58,889 nucleotides of DNA from Deltaproteobacteria bacterium (GCA_019313825.1 JAFDAM010000004.1:1-58889); one strand, 5' to 3'; shown: positions 27,801 through 35,993, numbered from the stretch's first letter. Translations and numbers: made by a program. The notes: generated from the sequence alone by a model not told the origin.

Positions 27801-27904
27801 GGTTTAATCCGCCAGAGGCGGATAAAGGTTTAATTCCCCGCCCCTTGGGGCGATAAGATGTCTTCCGCTTGATACATAGTTGCTAGCCGCGGAGTAGTTC
27901 ATTG
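27801..27904. repeat. hairpin-ended element (family C), copy 2
   Basis: About 104 bp, similar along its length to 31012-31115. Shared words are TAATCCGCCAGAGGCGGA, AAGGGTTTAATTC-like sequence, GATAAGATGTCTTC and CGCTTGATA, with a TTCATT right end. The left half has CCGCCAGAGGCGG and CCCCGCCCCTTGGGG hairpins. Non-coding. Confidence 0.55.
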
Positions 27905-27945
27905 TTTGGAAAATTACCGCTACCTGGTCATTGCAAAGGATATAA

Positions 27946-28134
27946 CTAATCCTTCGTCTTACAGGTGGATATACCAAAAAGCGCATAGGGTGGACACCAG
28001 CCCAGGGCGGCTGTAATGATTGGCAACAGCCCAATCGCTCCCCACCAGCTCTTGAAATAGGCGCCTACTGCAATCACAATAAGCCCAATAAGCACTCTGA
28101 CGATCCTGTCGGTCTTCCCAACGTTGCATTTCAT
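27946..28134 (-). CDS. DUF2892-type small membrane protein
   Basis: A 62-residue protein with MKCNVGKTDRIVRVLIGLIV at the N-terminus, two hydrophobic helices, and ALGWCPPYALFGISTCKTKD at the end. This is the YgaP-type inner-membrane domain often next to rhodanese genes; its role is unknown. The ATG at 28134 has AGGAGGGG upstream; a longer upstream frame is repeat sequence. Full length for the family. Confidence 0.85.
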   Translation of the reverse strand: MKCNVGKTDRIVRVLIGLIVIAVGAYFKSWWGAIGLLPIITAALGWCPPYALFGISTCKTKD

Positions 28135-28265
28135 AAATATCCCCTCCTTTATTGAGTAGAAACTTTCTCTTTTGTAACCCTTTAGCTCTTTGAAACTGAA
28201 GGTGCTCAGCAATCTCTTTCCAGGGACGAAAAGCTTTATGAGTAGAGCGATAGTAAGGTGCCACT

Positions 28266-28343
28266 CAGTCGGGCGGTTGGGCGTATATGTAGTGTGGTAT
28301 TCTCTTTCCGGCACATTATTGTGTCGGATAGCCGCCCGACGGG
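28266..28343. repeat. inverted repeat
   Basis: AGTCGGGCGG at 28267-28276 pairs with CCGCCCGAC at 28332-28340, enclosing about 55 bases that include TCCGGCACATTATTGTGTCGGA, itself partly palindromic. It lies between the DUF2892 gene and the flavoprotein gene. The region 28135-28456 otherwise shows no supported gene. Confidence 0.5.
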
Positions 28344-28456
28344 CTCTGTAGGCACGCCAAATAAGGATCACTGAATCAAGTTCGTCCCTTCCAAGAGATC
28401 CCCGAGCACCTTCCTATACGGTTATGTTTTAAAAAGGCTAAACTGTTACTCTCTTT

Positions 28457-29632
28457 TCAGTCAGACAGGATTTCATCCTTTATCCGCGAGACATCCTGTC
28501 TGTCGGATATCATCTTTGTGATTTTATTGAAGCCTTTTGTATCTCCCAGCATGATACAACCTATGATCTGATCGTTCTCAATGACGATTTTTTTATAGAC
28601 ATTTTCACCCGTGACCACCCTGGACTCGAATTCATTTTCAGCATCGATATTTCCGGCTGATGCCAGGTCAACTCCTACTACTTTAAGACTGTTGGCCATA
28701 GTAGTCCCTTCGTAGGTCATGTCTCCTCCGGCCATATTGGATCCGGCAATTTTGCCCTGCTCCATGGCAGCCGGCCAGATACCATAGGGCATGCCGCGGA
28801 ATTCAGCAACATCACCTGCCGCATAGATACCAGGCTGATTCGTCAGCAACCTCTCATCCACCTTAATACCCTTATCCTTGTCAAGGCCAAGGGGTTCCGC
28901 AAGCTCCATGTTGGGTCGTACACCTGCGGAGATTACAACCATCCCAGCGGGCAACCTCTCACCCCTGTCAAGGAGAACACCATCGGCACCATCGTCTCCG
29001 GTGATCTCCTCAGTCCTGGCACCCAAACTGAAGGCGAAGCCCATACCTTCCATGATGGATTGAAGCCTCTCTGCCCCGTACTCGTCAAGCTGCCGCGGGA
29101 GAAGCCTTGGGAAGAACTCCACCACTGTGACCTTCTTCCCCAGCTTTCTTAAGGCATTTCCAGCCTCAAGCCCAAGCAGCCCTCCACCGATAAGTACTAC
29201 CCCTTCAATATCCCTGGCCTTTTCAGAGATATCTCGGGCGTCTTGTATATTGCGCAGGGAAAATACTCCTCCTTTTTCAGACCCCTTTATAGGGGGAATA
29301 AACGAATGACTGCCTGTGGCAATAAGGAGTGAGTCATATCGGATACTCCGCCCATCCTCTGTTGTTACCACCTTCTCATTGGGATCTGCTCCAATGACTC
29401 GCGTTTTGAGCCCGATTTCAATATCATGATCTCCGTACCATTGATCACTTTTGAATATTATCCCCTGCTCATCAACGTCACCCGATAAATAGTCATTTAA
29501 TCTCGGACGGTAGTAGAACAAGAGATCTTCGTCTGTCACTATGATGATCTTGCCTTCCCTATCACCTTTGCGGATATTTTCCGCAGCAGTCGTTCCCGCA
29601 ACGCCGTTTCCTATAATAATATAGTCAGTCAT
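28457..29632 (-). CDS. FAD-dependent NAD(P)H oxidoreductase, rubredoxin/nitrite-reductase-type reductase
   Basis: A 391-residue class III flavoprotein. The FAD motif is IIIGNGVAGTTAAENIR, the NAD(P) motif VVLIGGGLLGLEAGNALRKL, and the FAD-ribityl motif GIYAAGDVAEF. Such proteins pass electrons from NAD(P)H to rubredoxin, as in NROR feeding flavodiiron proteins and superoxide reductase. A plausible donor for the rubredoxin-dependent enzymes 8-12 kb to the right, by inference. AAGGAGG before the ATG belongs to the end of a broken four-helix-bundle gene. Confidence 0.88.
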   Translation of the reverse strand: MTDYIIIGNGVAGTTAAENIRKGDREGKIIIVTDEDLLFYYRPRLNDYLSGDVDEQGIIFKSDQWYGDHDIEIGLKTRVIGADPNEKVVTTEDGRSIRYDSLLIATGSHSFIPPIKGSEKGGVFSLRNIQDARDISEKARDIEGVVLIGGGLLGLEAGNALRKLGKKVTVVEFFPRLLPRQLDEYGAERLQSIMEGMGFAFSLGARTEEITGDDGADGVLLDRGERLPAGMVVISAGVRPNMELAEPLGLDKDKGIKVDERLLTNQPGIYAAGDVAEFRGMPYGIWPAAMEQGKIAGSNMAGGDMTYEGTTMANSLKVVGVDLASAGNIDAENEFESRVVTGENVYKKIVIENDQIIGCIMLGDTKGFNKITKMISDRQDVSRIKDEILSD

Positions 29633-29634
29633 AT

Positions 29635-29730
29635 CTAATCCTCCTTAGAAAATTCTCTATGAGCTCGATAGATCAGAAGCACCACTTCGTCAGCCAATTC
29701 AAACGCTCTGAGCTTCGTATGATCACGCAT
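29635..29730 (-). pseudogene. truncated four-helix-bundle (S23/TIGR02436-type) protein
   Basis: An ATG at 29730 with AGGAGAG upstream encodes MRDHTKLRAFELADEVVLLI then YRAHREFSKED and a stop, 31 residues. This is the N-terminal quarter of the family associated with 23S rRNA intervening sequences and diversity-generating retroelements. The usual continuation after FPKEE is absent. The stop falls within the Shine-Dalgarno of the flavoprotein gene, so the remnant now acts as its leader. Confidence 0.6.
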
Positions 29731-29752
29731 GATTCTCTCCTACAGCCTAAAT

Positions 29753-29783
29753 ACCTACAGCCTATCTACCTGAGCAGTTACGT
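29753..29783. repeat. dispersed repeat, core AGCCTATCTACCTGAG
   Basis: The core AGCCTATCTACCTGAG plus a GTTAC-type tail occurs here, at about 26688-26712, and as a complement at about 24791-24823; a variant is at about 6043-6066 where it forms ACCTGAG/CTCAGGT. All sit in intergenic spaces next to leftward genes. Function unknown. Confidence 0.5.
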
Positions 29784-29796
29784 CACACTTAACTAG

Positions 29797-29953
29797 TGTC
29801 CATCCAGAAATAATAAATCTGGATGGAGCGTTCAGCTCTCAGCGGTCAGCGATCAGCCAAATACCTTGAAATTAAATGCCTTTTGCTGACGGCTGAATGC
29901 TGATAGCTGATAGCATGAATCCAAAAACAGCTGTTTTTGGATGAACACTAACT
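29797..29953. repeat. long imperfect inverted repeat, TCAGC-rich
   Basis: Outer arms AGTGTCCATCC and GGATGAACACT enclose inner arms rich in TCAGC and GCTGA (CAGCGGTCAGCGATCAGC; GCTGATAGCTGATAGC). The whole can fold into one hairpin of about 150 bases. Similar TCAGC vocabulary is found near 8657-8690 and 18395-18475. Confidence 0.6.
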
Positions 29954-30006
29954 ATAATGTTCTCGTTATTCATTGTTACCCTCATGAATAGGGTTTTATC
30001 TTATTA

Positions 30007-30252
30007 CTATAGACGCGGATCTATATGACCCGGTCCGCCGCACTCCGGGGTGTAGCATGTAATGTTAGAAAATTCGCATTTCTCTTTACAAGACGGACAT
30101 GTGTCCGGCGGCGAAATCGCCGTGACCAGGAAGCCACATTTGCCGCATTTCCAGAAAGTCTTATTGCACTCAGGGCATATGTCAGCACTGAACTTACCGT
30201 CAGCAGTATAACCGCAATGGGCACACACCCATTTCTCCTGATTTTCTCCCAT
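30007..30252 (-). CDS. rubredoxin-like zinc/iron-ribbon protein
   Basis: An 81-residue cysteine-rich protein with three CxxC pairs (WVCAHCGY, DICPECNK, KCGKCGF) plus DTCPSCKEKC and a terminal CYTPECGGPG..DPRL. The first two or later pairs fit rubredoxin-type metal knuckles. It probably binds one or two iron or zinc ions. The ATG at 30252 has GGAGG upstream; an in-frame ATG 15 bases earlier is too close to it. It lies between the thiol peroxidase gene and the flavoprotein gene; electron transfer is inferred. Confidence 0.8.
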   Translation of the reverse strand: MGENQEKWVCAHCGYTADGKFSADICPECNKTFWKCGKCGFLVTAISPPDTCPSCKEKCEFSNITCYTPECGGPGHIDPRL

Positions 30253-30425
30253 TTTCATAACCTCCATTTTTTAAGGTGATCTTTTCATGGATCTGCTTAT
30301 TCCGTCCCCCAAGGCCCTAGGAAGCCGCATATAGGAGGACCTTTAATTCTTCCTCTTTGATCTTCTCTTTTATCCTGATCTGGCTTGAACATAACAAGCG
30401 TTGAAACAGTGAAGTAATATGAATA

Positions 30426-30941
30426 TCATATCAGTCTATTTACGGCTTTCAACACAGCGTCATAGTCAGGTTCATCCGAGATTTCCTTAACGATCTGGAT
30501 ATAACGGATCATACCTTCACGATCCAGAACAAACACTGCTCTTGACAGCAACCGGAGCTCTTTAATCAAGACACCATAGGCAGTGCCAAAAGATGCATCA
30601 CGGTGATCAGACAGGGTAATCACCCTGTTCACACCGGCTGCTCCGCACCATCGCTTTTGGGCAAAGGGCAAGTCCATGCTTATGGTTAGTATTTGGACAT
30701 TCTCATCAAGTTCACCGGCCTCTTCATTGAACCTGCGTGTTTCCATGTCGCACACAGAAGTGTCCAGAGAAGGAACAGAGGAGATAACGGTGACCTTCCC
30801 CTTGAAAGACGATAGTTTGACGGAAGACAGGTCATTACCGAGGATTTCAAAGTCTGGAGCAGGGTCTCCTACCTGTAACTCTTTGCCTATCAGAGTCAAT
30901 GGATTGCCTTTCATTGTCACGATTCCTTTTCGCTCATCCAT
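30426..30941 (-). CDS. tpx: thiol peroxidase (Tpx, atypical 2-Cys peroxiredoxin)
   Basis: Reduces hydrogen peroxide and alkyl hydroperoxides using thioredoxin. The 171-residue protein has the peroxidatic Cys in SVPSLDTSVCDMETRRF and the resolving Cys in AQKRWCGAAGV, the spacing typical of Tpx. The ATG at 30941 has AAAGGAGG directly upstream; a longer frame adds 31 residues of repeat-adjacent sequence and is rejected. The AhpF-like thioredoxin reductase upstream is a likely electron source. Confidence 0.93.
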   Translation of the reverse strand: MDERKGIVTMKGNPLTLIGKELQVGDPAPDFEILGNDLSSVKLSSFKGKVTVISSVPSLDTSVCDMETRRFNEEAGELDENVQILTISMDLPFAQKRWCGAAGVNRVITLSDHRDASFGTAYGVLIKELRLLSRAVFVLDREGMIRYIQIVKEISDEPDYDAVLKAVNRLI

Positions 30942-31011
30942 TTTGCCTCCTTTCATCCCACTCAAATGGTTGCAAACGTCGTAATCTTCTAAACTTATAC
31001 GTGTAAAAAGT

Positions 31012-31115
31012 ATTAATCCGCCAGAGGCGGACAAGGGTTTAATTCTCCACCACTAAGGCGATAATATGTCTTCTGCTTGATATCCCGTTGTTTATAGCGG
31101 GTTAATTCATTACCG
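31012..31115. repeat. hairpin-ended element (family C), copy 3
   Basis: Counterpart of 27801-27904: TTAATCCGCCAGAGGCGGAC, GGGTTTAATTC, GATAATATGTCTTC, CTTGATATCCCG-TTGTTTATA-GCGGG and AATTCATT. It lies between tpx and the thioredoxin reductase gene and may contain the tpx promoter region. Confidence 0.55.
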
Positions 31116-31161
31116 GGTCCGGCGTATCGCTGATTCTTCCAAATATCCATATCCGGCATGG

Positions 31162-32790
31162 TTAATCCTCCTTCTTCCAGTAAGGGTTCATCAGGTCTTC
31201 AAAGATGGCCAGGGCAGCCTCAGAGCCTTGGCCTGCTGCCGTAACGATCTGCTTGAAGCCGCCTTCAACGTCGCCTGCGGAATAGATCCCCGGGATATTG
31301 GTTCTGTGTCTAGAGTCATGCTTGATGAAGCCCTCCGGCGTAATTTCGACACCGATCTTTTTAGCAAGCTCAACAGCAGGCATATAACCTACTGCTATAA
31401 ATATTCCGTCGACATTTAAAGTATATGTCTTATTTGTAACATTATTTAAAAGTTCAACTTCCTCTACCTGTTTATTCCCTCTTATCTCCTTGACTTCAGT
31501 ATTAAGAACAACAGAAATCCCGCTATCCATGATTCTTTTTATTAGGTGTTCCTGAGCCCTCAATTGATCTCTTCTGTGGACAAGAGTTACTTCCACACCG
31601 ATATTATTCAAGTGTAATGCCTCTGTAACTGCGCTATCTCCGCCCCCGACCATTATCACCTTTTTCCCTTTAAACAGCGGACCATCACATGTGCTGCAAT
31701 AGGTTACTCCGTGCCCTGAAAGACGTGTCTCCCCCAGGACATCAAGGGTTCTGTGTCTTGCGCCTGTTGCAAGGAGAACCGCCTTTGCGGAAAAGCGCCT
31801 TCGGGTTGTGACGATTTCAATGGGATCGTCCGTACTGATATCCATGACCTCTTCACCCGGAAAGATCTTTGCGTACTCCAGGGCATGACTCACCATAAGA
31901 TCCACCAGCGCCTTGCCGCCTACCTGTGTGAGGCCCGGGTAGTTCTCGACCACGGGCGTATTCGCCACCTGCCCGCCAAGGGCGTCCTTCTCAATGACCA
32001 CCGCCCTGAGACCGCTGCGCGCGGCATATATGCCGGCGGTCAGCCCTGCAGGACCACCTCCGATTATAACCAGGTCCGTCTCCACCTCGCTGGCGTCGCT
32101 CTCAGGGATAAATACGGTCTGCTGCTCCATCTTCTCCAGGGAGAGCATGAAAAGCTCTTCCTGTTGGGCGCCTACAGCGATAAGTTTTTCATTGGCATAG
32201 ACCTGCGGTACGCTCTGGGCCGAATATCTCTCTGCCAGCTCCGGGTTTGCCTGAACATCGATGATTTCGAGGGAGATCAGATCGGGTCTCTCAATGGCCG
32301 CCTTAAGCCCGTTTACCGCCTGCTGGGGGCAGTAGGGACAAGTAGGGCTCACGAATACCTTGATATGGCGCCGGGAATCGATTTTCTGTAATATCTTCTT
32401 CGACTCCTCGTTCAGATCGGTCCTGCCATATCCCAGCATGGAAATGGCCTCGACAAAGGTCCGTCCCTCTTCACCCATGGGCGCACCCAGCCATCGAATA
32501 CTGTATCGCTCAGGATCAAAGAGCAGGGTGGGAGAATACTCGGCGTTCCATTTCTTTGCCTTTTTATGATTCAGATCAAACTCAAGAAATGTAATCTTAT
32601 CAGTCAACTCCCTTACAGAACGGATCAACTTCCTTGCGGCCTGACTGAAAAGATCGTTTTTCCCGGGGTTTGCCAGGAGTATCAATGGTATCTTATTGGT
32701 AATCCCTTCAAAAAGTCTTATCAGTTCGGCCTGTGCCTGCAGCTCTTGTTCATGATCATGAATGTGCTCCGAATGGTTATGGTCAGCCAT
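31162..32790 (-). CDS. AhpF-like thioredoxin reductase with N-terminal glutaredoxin-fold domains
   Basis: A 542-residue fusion. Residues about 20-215 form two thioredoxin folds; the second holds the redox motif SPTCPYCPQQ. Residues about 235-540 form a thioredoxin reductase: FAD motif VIIGGGPAGLTAGIYAAR, redox pair YCSTCDGP, NAD(P) motif MVGGGDSAVTEALHL and GIYSAGDVEGG. It resembles AhpF (donor for peroxiredoxins), with a His-rich N-terminal lead (DHNHSEHIHDHE) that might bind metal. Neighbours are Tpx on one side and FTR, glutaredoxin and an arsenate-reductase fusion on the other. Confidence 0.9.
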   Translation of the reverse strand: MADHNHSEHIHDHEQELQAQAELIRLFEGITNKIPLILLANPGKNDLFSQAARKLIRSVRELTDKITFLEFDLNHKKAKKWNAEYSPTLLFDPERYSIRWLGAPMGEEGRTFVEAISMLGYGRTDLNEESKKILQKIDSRRHIKVFVSPTCPYCPQQAVNGLKAAIERPDLISLEIIDVQANPELAERYSAQSVPQVYANEKLIAVGAQQEELFMLSLEKMEQQTVFIPESDASEVETDLVIIGGGPAGLTAGIYAARSGLRAVVIEKDALGGQVANTPVVENYPGLTQVGGKALVDLMVSHALEYAKIFPGEEVMDISTDDPIEIVTTRRRFSAKAVLLATGARHRTLDVLGETRLSGHGVTYCSTCDGPLFKGKKVIMVGGGDSAVTEALHLNNIGVEVTLVHRRDQLRAQEHLIKRIMDSGISVVLNTEVKEIRGNKQVEEVELLNNVTNKTYTLNVDGIFIAVGYMPAVELAKKIGVEITPEGFIKHDSRHRTNIPGIYSAGDVEGGFKQIVTAAGQGSEAALAIFEDLMNPYWKKED

Positions 32791-32908
32791 GTCATCCTCC
32801 TTGATTTCATTTTAAAGGGTTTTAAACCTTGCTGCACTCAGGTAAAAATGTATTTGACCTATGTCCTATAGTTACGGAAACATTTAGTATTGCAGTAGGG
32901 ACGATATC

Positions 32909-33241
32909 TTAAAAAATGATCTTTTCAGGCGGTCTCCTCTCCGGTACATACTCATGGGGAATTTTATCTTCATTCCACTCCTTTGAGACATATAGGTTAC
33001 AATAGCAGCTGCCATACTCCTTTACATCTTCTTCCCGGTATATGCAGGGACAGATGACGTCCACATCAATATTGCGGTCCGATGCAAGCCTGCACGGACA
33101 GCACATATAGCCGTAACGCTCTTTATTCAGGAGAAGCCCTTCTATAAGTTCAAAGACCATTTCTTTATTTTTATTGAAATAATAACCTTTCGGTTCATGG
33201 ACCTTCCTTAGCATCTCGTATAATTCTTCCGCTTTACTCAT
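32909..33241 (-). CDS. ferredoxin:thioredoxin reductase catalytic subunit-like protein
   Basis: A 110-residue protein with the FTR-beta cysteine pattern: YGYMCCPCRLA, DVICPCIY and GSCYCNL, ligating a [4Fe-4S] cluster beside a redox disulfide. It would pass electrons from ferredoxin to a thioredoxin or glutaredoxin. There is no variable (alpha) subunit nearby, as in non-photosynthetic forms. The ATG overlaps the glutaredoxin stop by four bases (ATGA), so the two are co-translated and are probably partners. Confidence 0.9.
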   Translation of the reverse strand: MSKAEELYEMLRKVHEPKGYYFNKNKEMVFELIEGLLLNKERYGYMCCPCRLASDRNIDVDVICPCIYREEDVKEYGSCYCNLYVSKEWNEDKIPHEYVPERRPPEKIIF

Positions 33242-33492
33242 AGTCCAAGGGCCTCCTTTATCTCATTTTCCTTATAACCCACTATTACCTTGTCTCCGAT
33301 GGATATGGTCGGAAAAGAGGAACGCGGATTCAATTTCTTAACTTCTTCAAGTGTGGCCTTCCTCTCTTCTCCTTTAAGCAGGTCTACGTCAGTGAATTCG
33401 TACTCTATGTTGTGTTTATCCAGAAGCTTCTTTACTGACTTACAGTGACTGCAGGTACTAAGAGTATAAATCTTAACCTCCTTTTCCATCAT
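33238..33492 (-). CDS. glutaredoxin-like protein (CSHC active site)
   Basis: An 84-residue glutaredoxin/NrdH-fold protein: KIYTLSTCSHCKSVKKLLDK with the active site CSHC, TVxxEEVKKLNPRSSFPTIS with the cis-Pro loop, then VIVGYKE. It is probably reduced by the FTR encoded immediately downstream with a four-base overlap. It overlaps the 3' end of the arsenate-reductase fusion by 20 bases. AAGGAGG lies within that gene's end. Confidence 0.9.
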   Translation of the reverse strand: MMEKEVKIYTLSTCSHCKSVKKLLDKHNIEYEFTDVDLLKGEERKATLEEVKKLNPRSSFPTISIGDKVIVGYKENEIKEALGL

Positions 33493-34456
33493 CCTCCTCC
33501 TTGATTAACTTCAAGACCTTCTCCTCTATCTGGTCCCTGATTCGCCGCATAAAATCGATAGACTTCCCTGCCGGGTCAGGCAGGTCCCAATCCTCCTTTA
33601 CAGCTCCCGGGACATGGGGACATTCACCTCCGCAGCCCATGGATGCTATAAAAGCGGGATCTCCTGTTGAAATTGCCTCATCAATGGATTTTGGTTTTCG
33701 AAAGGCCATGTCTATGCCCTTCTCCATCATTACTTCTTCCATGATAGGATTAATCTCCTTAGCAGGTCTGCTCCCCGCGCTTTCCACTTCCAGCTTGTCA
33801 CCCGCGTACTGCTGAGCAAAGGCGCTTGCCATCTGGCTGCGGCAGGCGTTTTCTTCGCATATAAAGAGCTCCTTCTTTCTGTTCAGATATGGAGTCACCA
33901 TTGACCCGGCCTTTTCCCTTACGTCGGAGATGGCCGTAGGATGCTTCAGTATATCCTCTGGACCCTCAAGACGCCTGTATCCGAGACTTCCTTCAAAACT
34001 CGCTCCCACAGCATCAAAAAAATACTTTGCCGTCAGGGTTGTGCCCTCAAATAGATTCTTTCCCTTGGTCGCCCCGAGTGCCAGTAAAATGCCGTGCCGC
34101 CACTTTCGACCTGGATCAGAAAGGTTGTGCGTATATCTCCTGGCCCACAGGGCCTGGGACCTGTCAATGCACGCCTTTAACTGCGCAGTGGGGCCATAAA
34201 AGAAGATCGGGGTTGCCATGATGATGATCTCAGCCCTGCGAAGCAGGGGATAGATCTGCTGCATATCATCATCTATGGGGCAGTAACCTTTATCATCGCA
34301 TACACCACACTCCAGGCAAGGGGATATATTCATCTTCGCCACATCAAGCCGTTGCGTACGCGCTCCAAGTCTTTCAGCCTCTGACAGGAACTCCGAGAGA
34401 AGAGTGCTTGTGTTTCCTTTGTCTCGCGGGCTACCCTGTAATCCAATGACGAACAT
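33473..34456 (-). CDS. fusion of NADPH-dependent FMN reductase and low-MW-phosphatase-type arsenate reductase
   Basis: A 327-residue two-domain protein. Residues about 1-185 form a flavodoxin-fold FMN reductase (GLQGSPRDKGNTSTLLSEFL; SPCLECGVCDDKGYCPIDDD; ATPIFFYG) with a Cys-rich loop as in iron-sulfur flavoproteins. Residues about 190-320 form a low-molecular-weight phosphatase/ArsC domain with the loop ICEENACRSQMA (Cys-x5-Arg), GCGGECPHVPG and DWDLPDPAGKS. The last two are typical of thioredoxin-coupled arsenate reductases. The fusion suggests flavin-driven or thiol-coupled oxyanion reduction. It is co-transcribed with glutaredoxin and FTR and is only 23 kb from arsS. Confidence 0.87.
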   Translation of the reverse strand: MFVIGLQGSPRDKGNTSTLLSEFLSEAERLGARTQRLDVAKMNISPCLECGVCDDKGYCPIDDDMQQIYPLLRRAEIIIMATPIFFYGPTAQLKACIDRSQALWARRYTHNLSDPGRKWRHGILLALGATKGKNLFEGTTLTAKYFFDAVGASFEGSLGYRRLEGPEDILKHPTAISDVREKAGSMVTPYLNRKKELFICEENACRSQMASAFAQQYAGDKLEVESAGSRPAKEINPIMEEVMMEKGIDMAFRKPKSIDEAISTGDPAFIASMGCGGECPHVPGAVKEDWDLPDPAGKSIDFMRRIRDQIEEKVLKLIKEEDDGKGG

Positions 34457-34489
34457 ATAGATATCACCTCTCCTGTCTGCTTTTAAAGT

Positions 34490-35293
34490 TCATATTCCCT
34501 GAACGGAAACCGAAAAAATTTCGGGAATCGATACAGCTTCCTCATGATTGAAATTGTTCCTTATTATTCCTATATGAGAGAGACCCCAATCGTACTTGAC
34601 TGGGTCATCCTCAGAATACTCTCTCAAATTGTCCGTTATCTCCGTTGCGGCACCCAATGAGGCACTCCTTTTTGATGTAAGTCCCAGGGCCCTTGAAACC
34701 TGGAAAATATGCGTGTCAAGGGGGATAACAAGCTCATTACGGCTTATAAAATTCCATAGGCCCAGATCTATATTGTCCTCTCTCACCATCCATCTGAAGA
34801 ACATGAAGAGCCTTTTACAAGGGGACTTCTTCAGTGAAGAAGGGATCAGATAGTTTGACCTTTGAAATCGCTCCATGAACTCTTCCATGACTTCCAGGAG
34901 GTGTCTCTGTTTATATCTCTGCTCAATAAATTCGCCCAATGAGCCATGTTCTTCTATGATCTCCTTTGCGGAAAAAAGCAGATGAAAGGCATCAATCCCC
35001 TTAACAAATCTGTACTTAAAGGAAAGCAATTCCCTTTCCGGCTTCTTTCTCAGCCTTGCAACGTATTTCAGGGGCTTGCCATCCATGATACACAGCAAGG
35101 AATCCATGGCCTTAAATATCTGCGACACCCGGCCAAAGGAGAGAGATGACGCGATCAGACCGGCAAGCTCCCTCTCTATCCTGTCTTTAAATCTGTATAC
35201 ATATTTTATGGGGTCGTACCGGATGTATCCGGGGTTATTATAAACCCTGTACAGGGCATCCAGATCTTCCTTGAGATTCTTTCCTTGAGACAT
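34490..35293 (-). CDS. TIGR02757/DUF2400-family protein
   Basis: A 267-residue protein of a conserved family of unknown function: DALYRVYNNPGYIRYDPIKY, AGLIASSLSFGRVSQI and KSPCKRLFMFFRWMVREDNI, with RNELVIPLDTHIFQVSRALG and VKYDWGLSHIGI. Some members were predicted to resemble helix-hairpin-helix DNA-repair proteins, but no function is established. I prefer the ATG at 35293 (GGAAGG upstream) to the frame start at 35311, since it leaves a seven-base gap to the HEAT protein gene stop. Confidence 0.85.
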   Translation of the reverse strand: MSQGKNLKEDLDALYRVYNNPGYIRYDPIKYVYRFKDRIERELAGLIASSLSFGRVSQIFKAMDSLLCIMDGKPLKYVARLRKKPERELLSFKYRFVKGIDAFHLLFSAKEIIEEHGSLGEFIEQRYKQRHLLEVMEEFMERFQRSNYLIPSSLKKSPCKRLFMFFRWMVREDNIDLGLWNFISRNELVIPLDTHIFQVSRALGLTSKRSASLGAATEITDNLREYSEDDPVKYDWGLSHIGIIRNNFNHEEAVSIPEIFSVSVQGI

Positions 35294-35300
35294 CAATGTC

Positions 35301-35993
35301 CTACCTTCCAATGCGTCTTAACGCCTCCGCGGCCATATCCTTCACCCGGAGATTAACTAATCTGCCATCCATGAATACCTGGATCTCGGCCTCGGCCCCT
35401 GTTAACGTTTCCAGTCTGGAACTCGCATCCTCCGTTCCAAGCAGGCCCATAATCCAGCCGGCAAGGCCTCTGACCGTGGCATCCGACGATTCAAGATAGG
35501 GCGTAATATATGGAACAGACCCCTTAATAAGTTCAGGATTTACCTGGGCCAGTCGCCCGATCCCCCAGAGCACTCCCCGCTGCATGATTTCATTTTCCTG
35601 ATAGTTTCCGTCTTTCCTTGCATAGGAGACGAGTATCTTTGAGTATTCCCCTGCCAGGGCATTGCTGTTTGCCAGTATCTCTCCCATGGCCTCGGGAGAA
35701 CCCCACCCGATCCCGCCTGACTCATCGTTCAGGTTCCACATGAGCCGCCGTATGATCACACGGGCTGATTCAATATCTTCACGGGCGAGCCTCGCGACAA
35801 CCGCCCCCATGGCCATAACCGCCCTCCACTTGATTTCCAAGTCACCGCCATAGAGGAGTGGGAAGAGGGAATTGATCACCTGGCGCAAGGGAAGTCGGCA
35901 TAAATCCTCTATTGCGGATTCAACATCCTTGGAGTTTAGTATTTCATATGCCTTGCGCTTAATGGACCTGCCTGGCAGCGTTTTAGTACTCAC
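35301..35993 (-). CDS. DVU0298-type HEAT-repeat protein
   Basis: A 230-residue alpha-solenoid-like protein: DLEIKWRAVMAMGAVVARLA, GIGWGSPEAMGEILANSNAL, RGVLWGIGRLAQVNPELIKG and TVRGLAGWIMGLLGTEDASS are helical repeat units. This family is common in sulfate reducers; its role is unknown. The gene lies between a ferredoxin and the DUF2400 gene, all tightly packed. Confidence 0.8.
   Translation of the reverse strand: MSTKTLPGRSIKRKAYEILNSKDVESAIEDLCRLPLRQVINSLFPLLYGGDLEIKWRAVMAMGAVVARLAREDIESARVIIRRLMWNLNDESGGIGWGSPEAMGEILANSNALAGEYSKILVSYARKDGNYQENEIMQRGVLWGIGRLAQVNPELIKGSVPYITPYLESSDATVRGLAGWIMGLLGTEDASSRLETLTGAEAEIQVFMDGRLVNLRVKDMAAEALRRIGR

Noticed and set aside
28135..28371. N-terminal extension of the DUF2892 gene
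   Set aside because: The upstream frame consists of repeat-like sequence with no domain; the strong AGGAGGGG sits right before the ATG at 28134.
30297..30392. Possible 31-codon leftward gene ending GPPICGFLGPWGTE
   Set aside because: No clear Shine-Dalgarno and no similarity recognised; left unannotated.
31753..32391. Long rightward frame antisense to the AhpF-like gene (212 codons)
   Set aside because: Shadow frame of the reductase gene.
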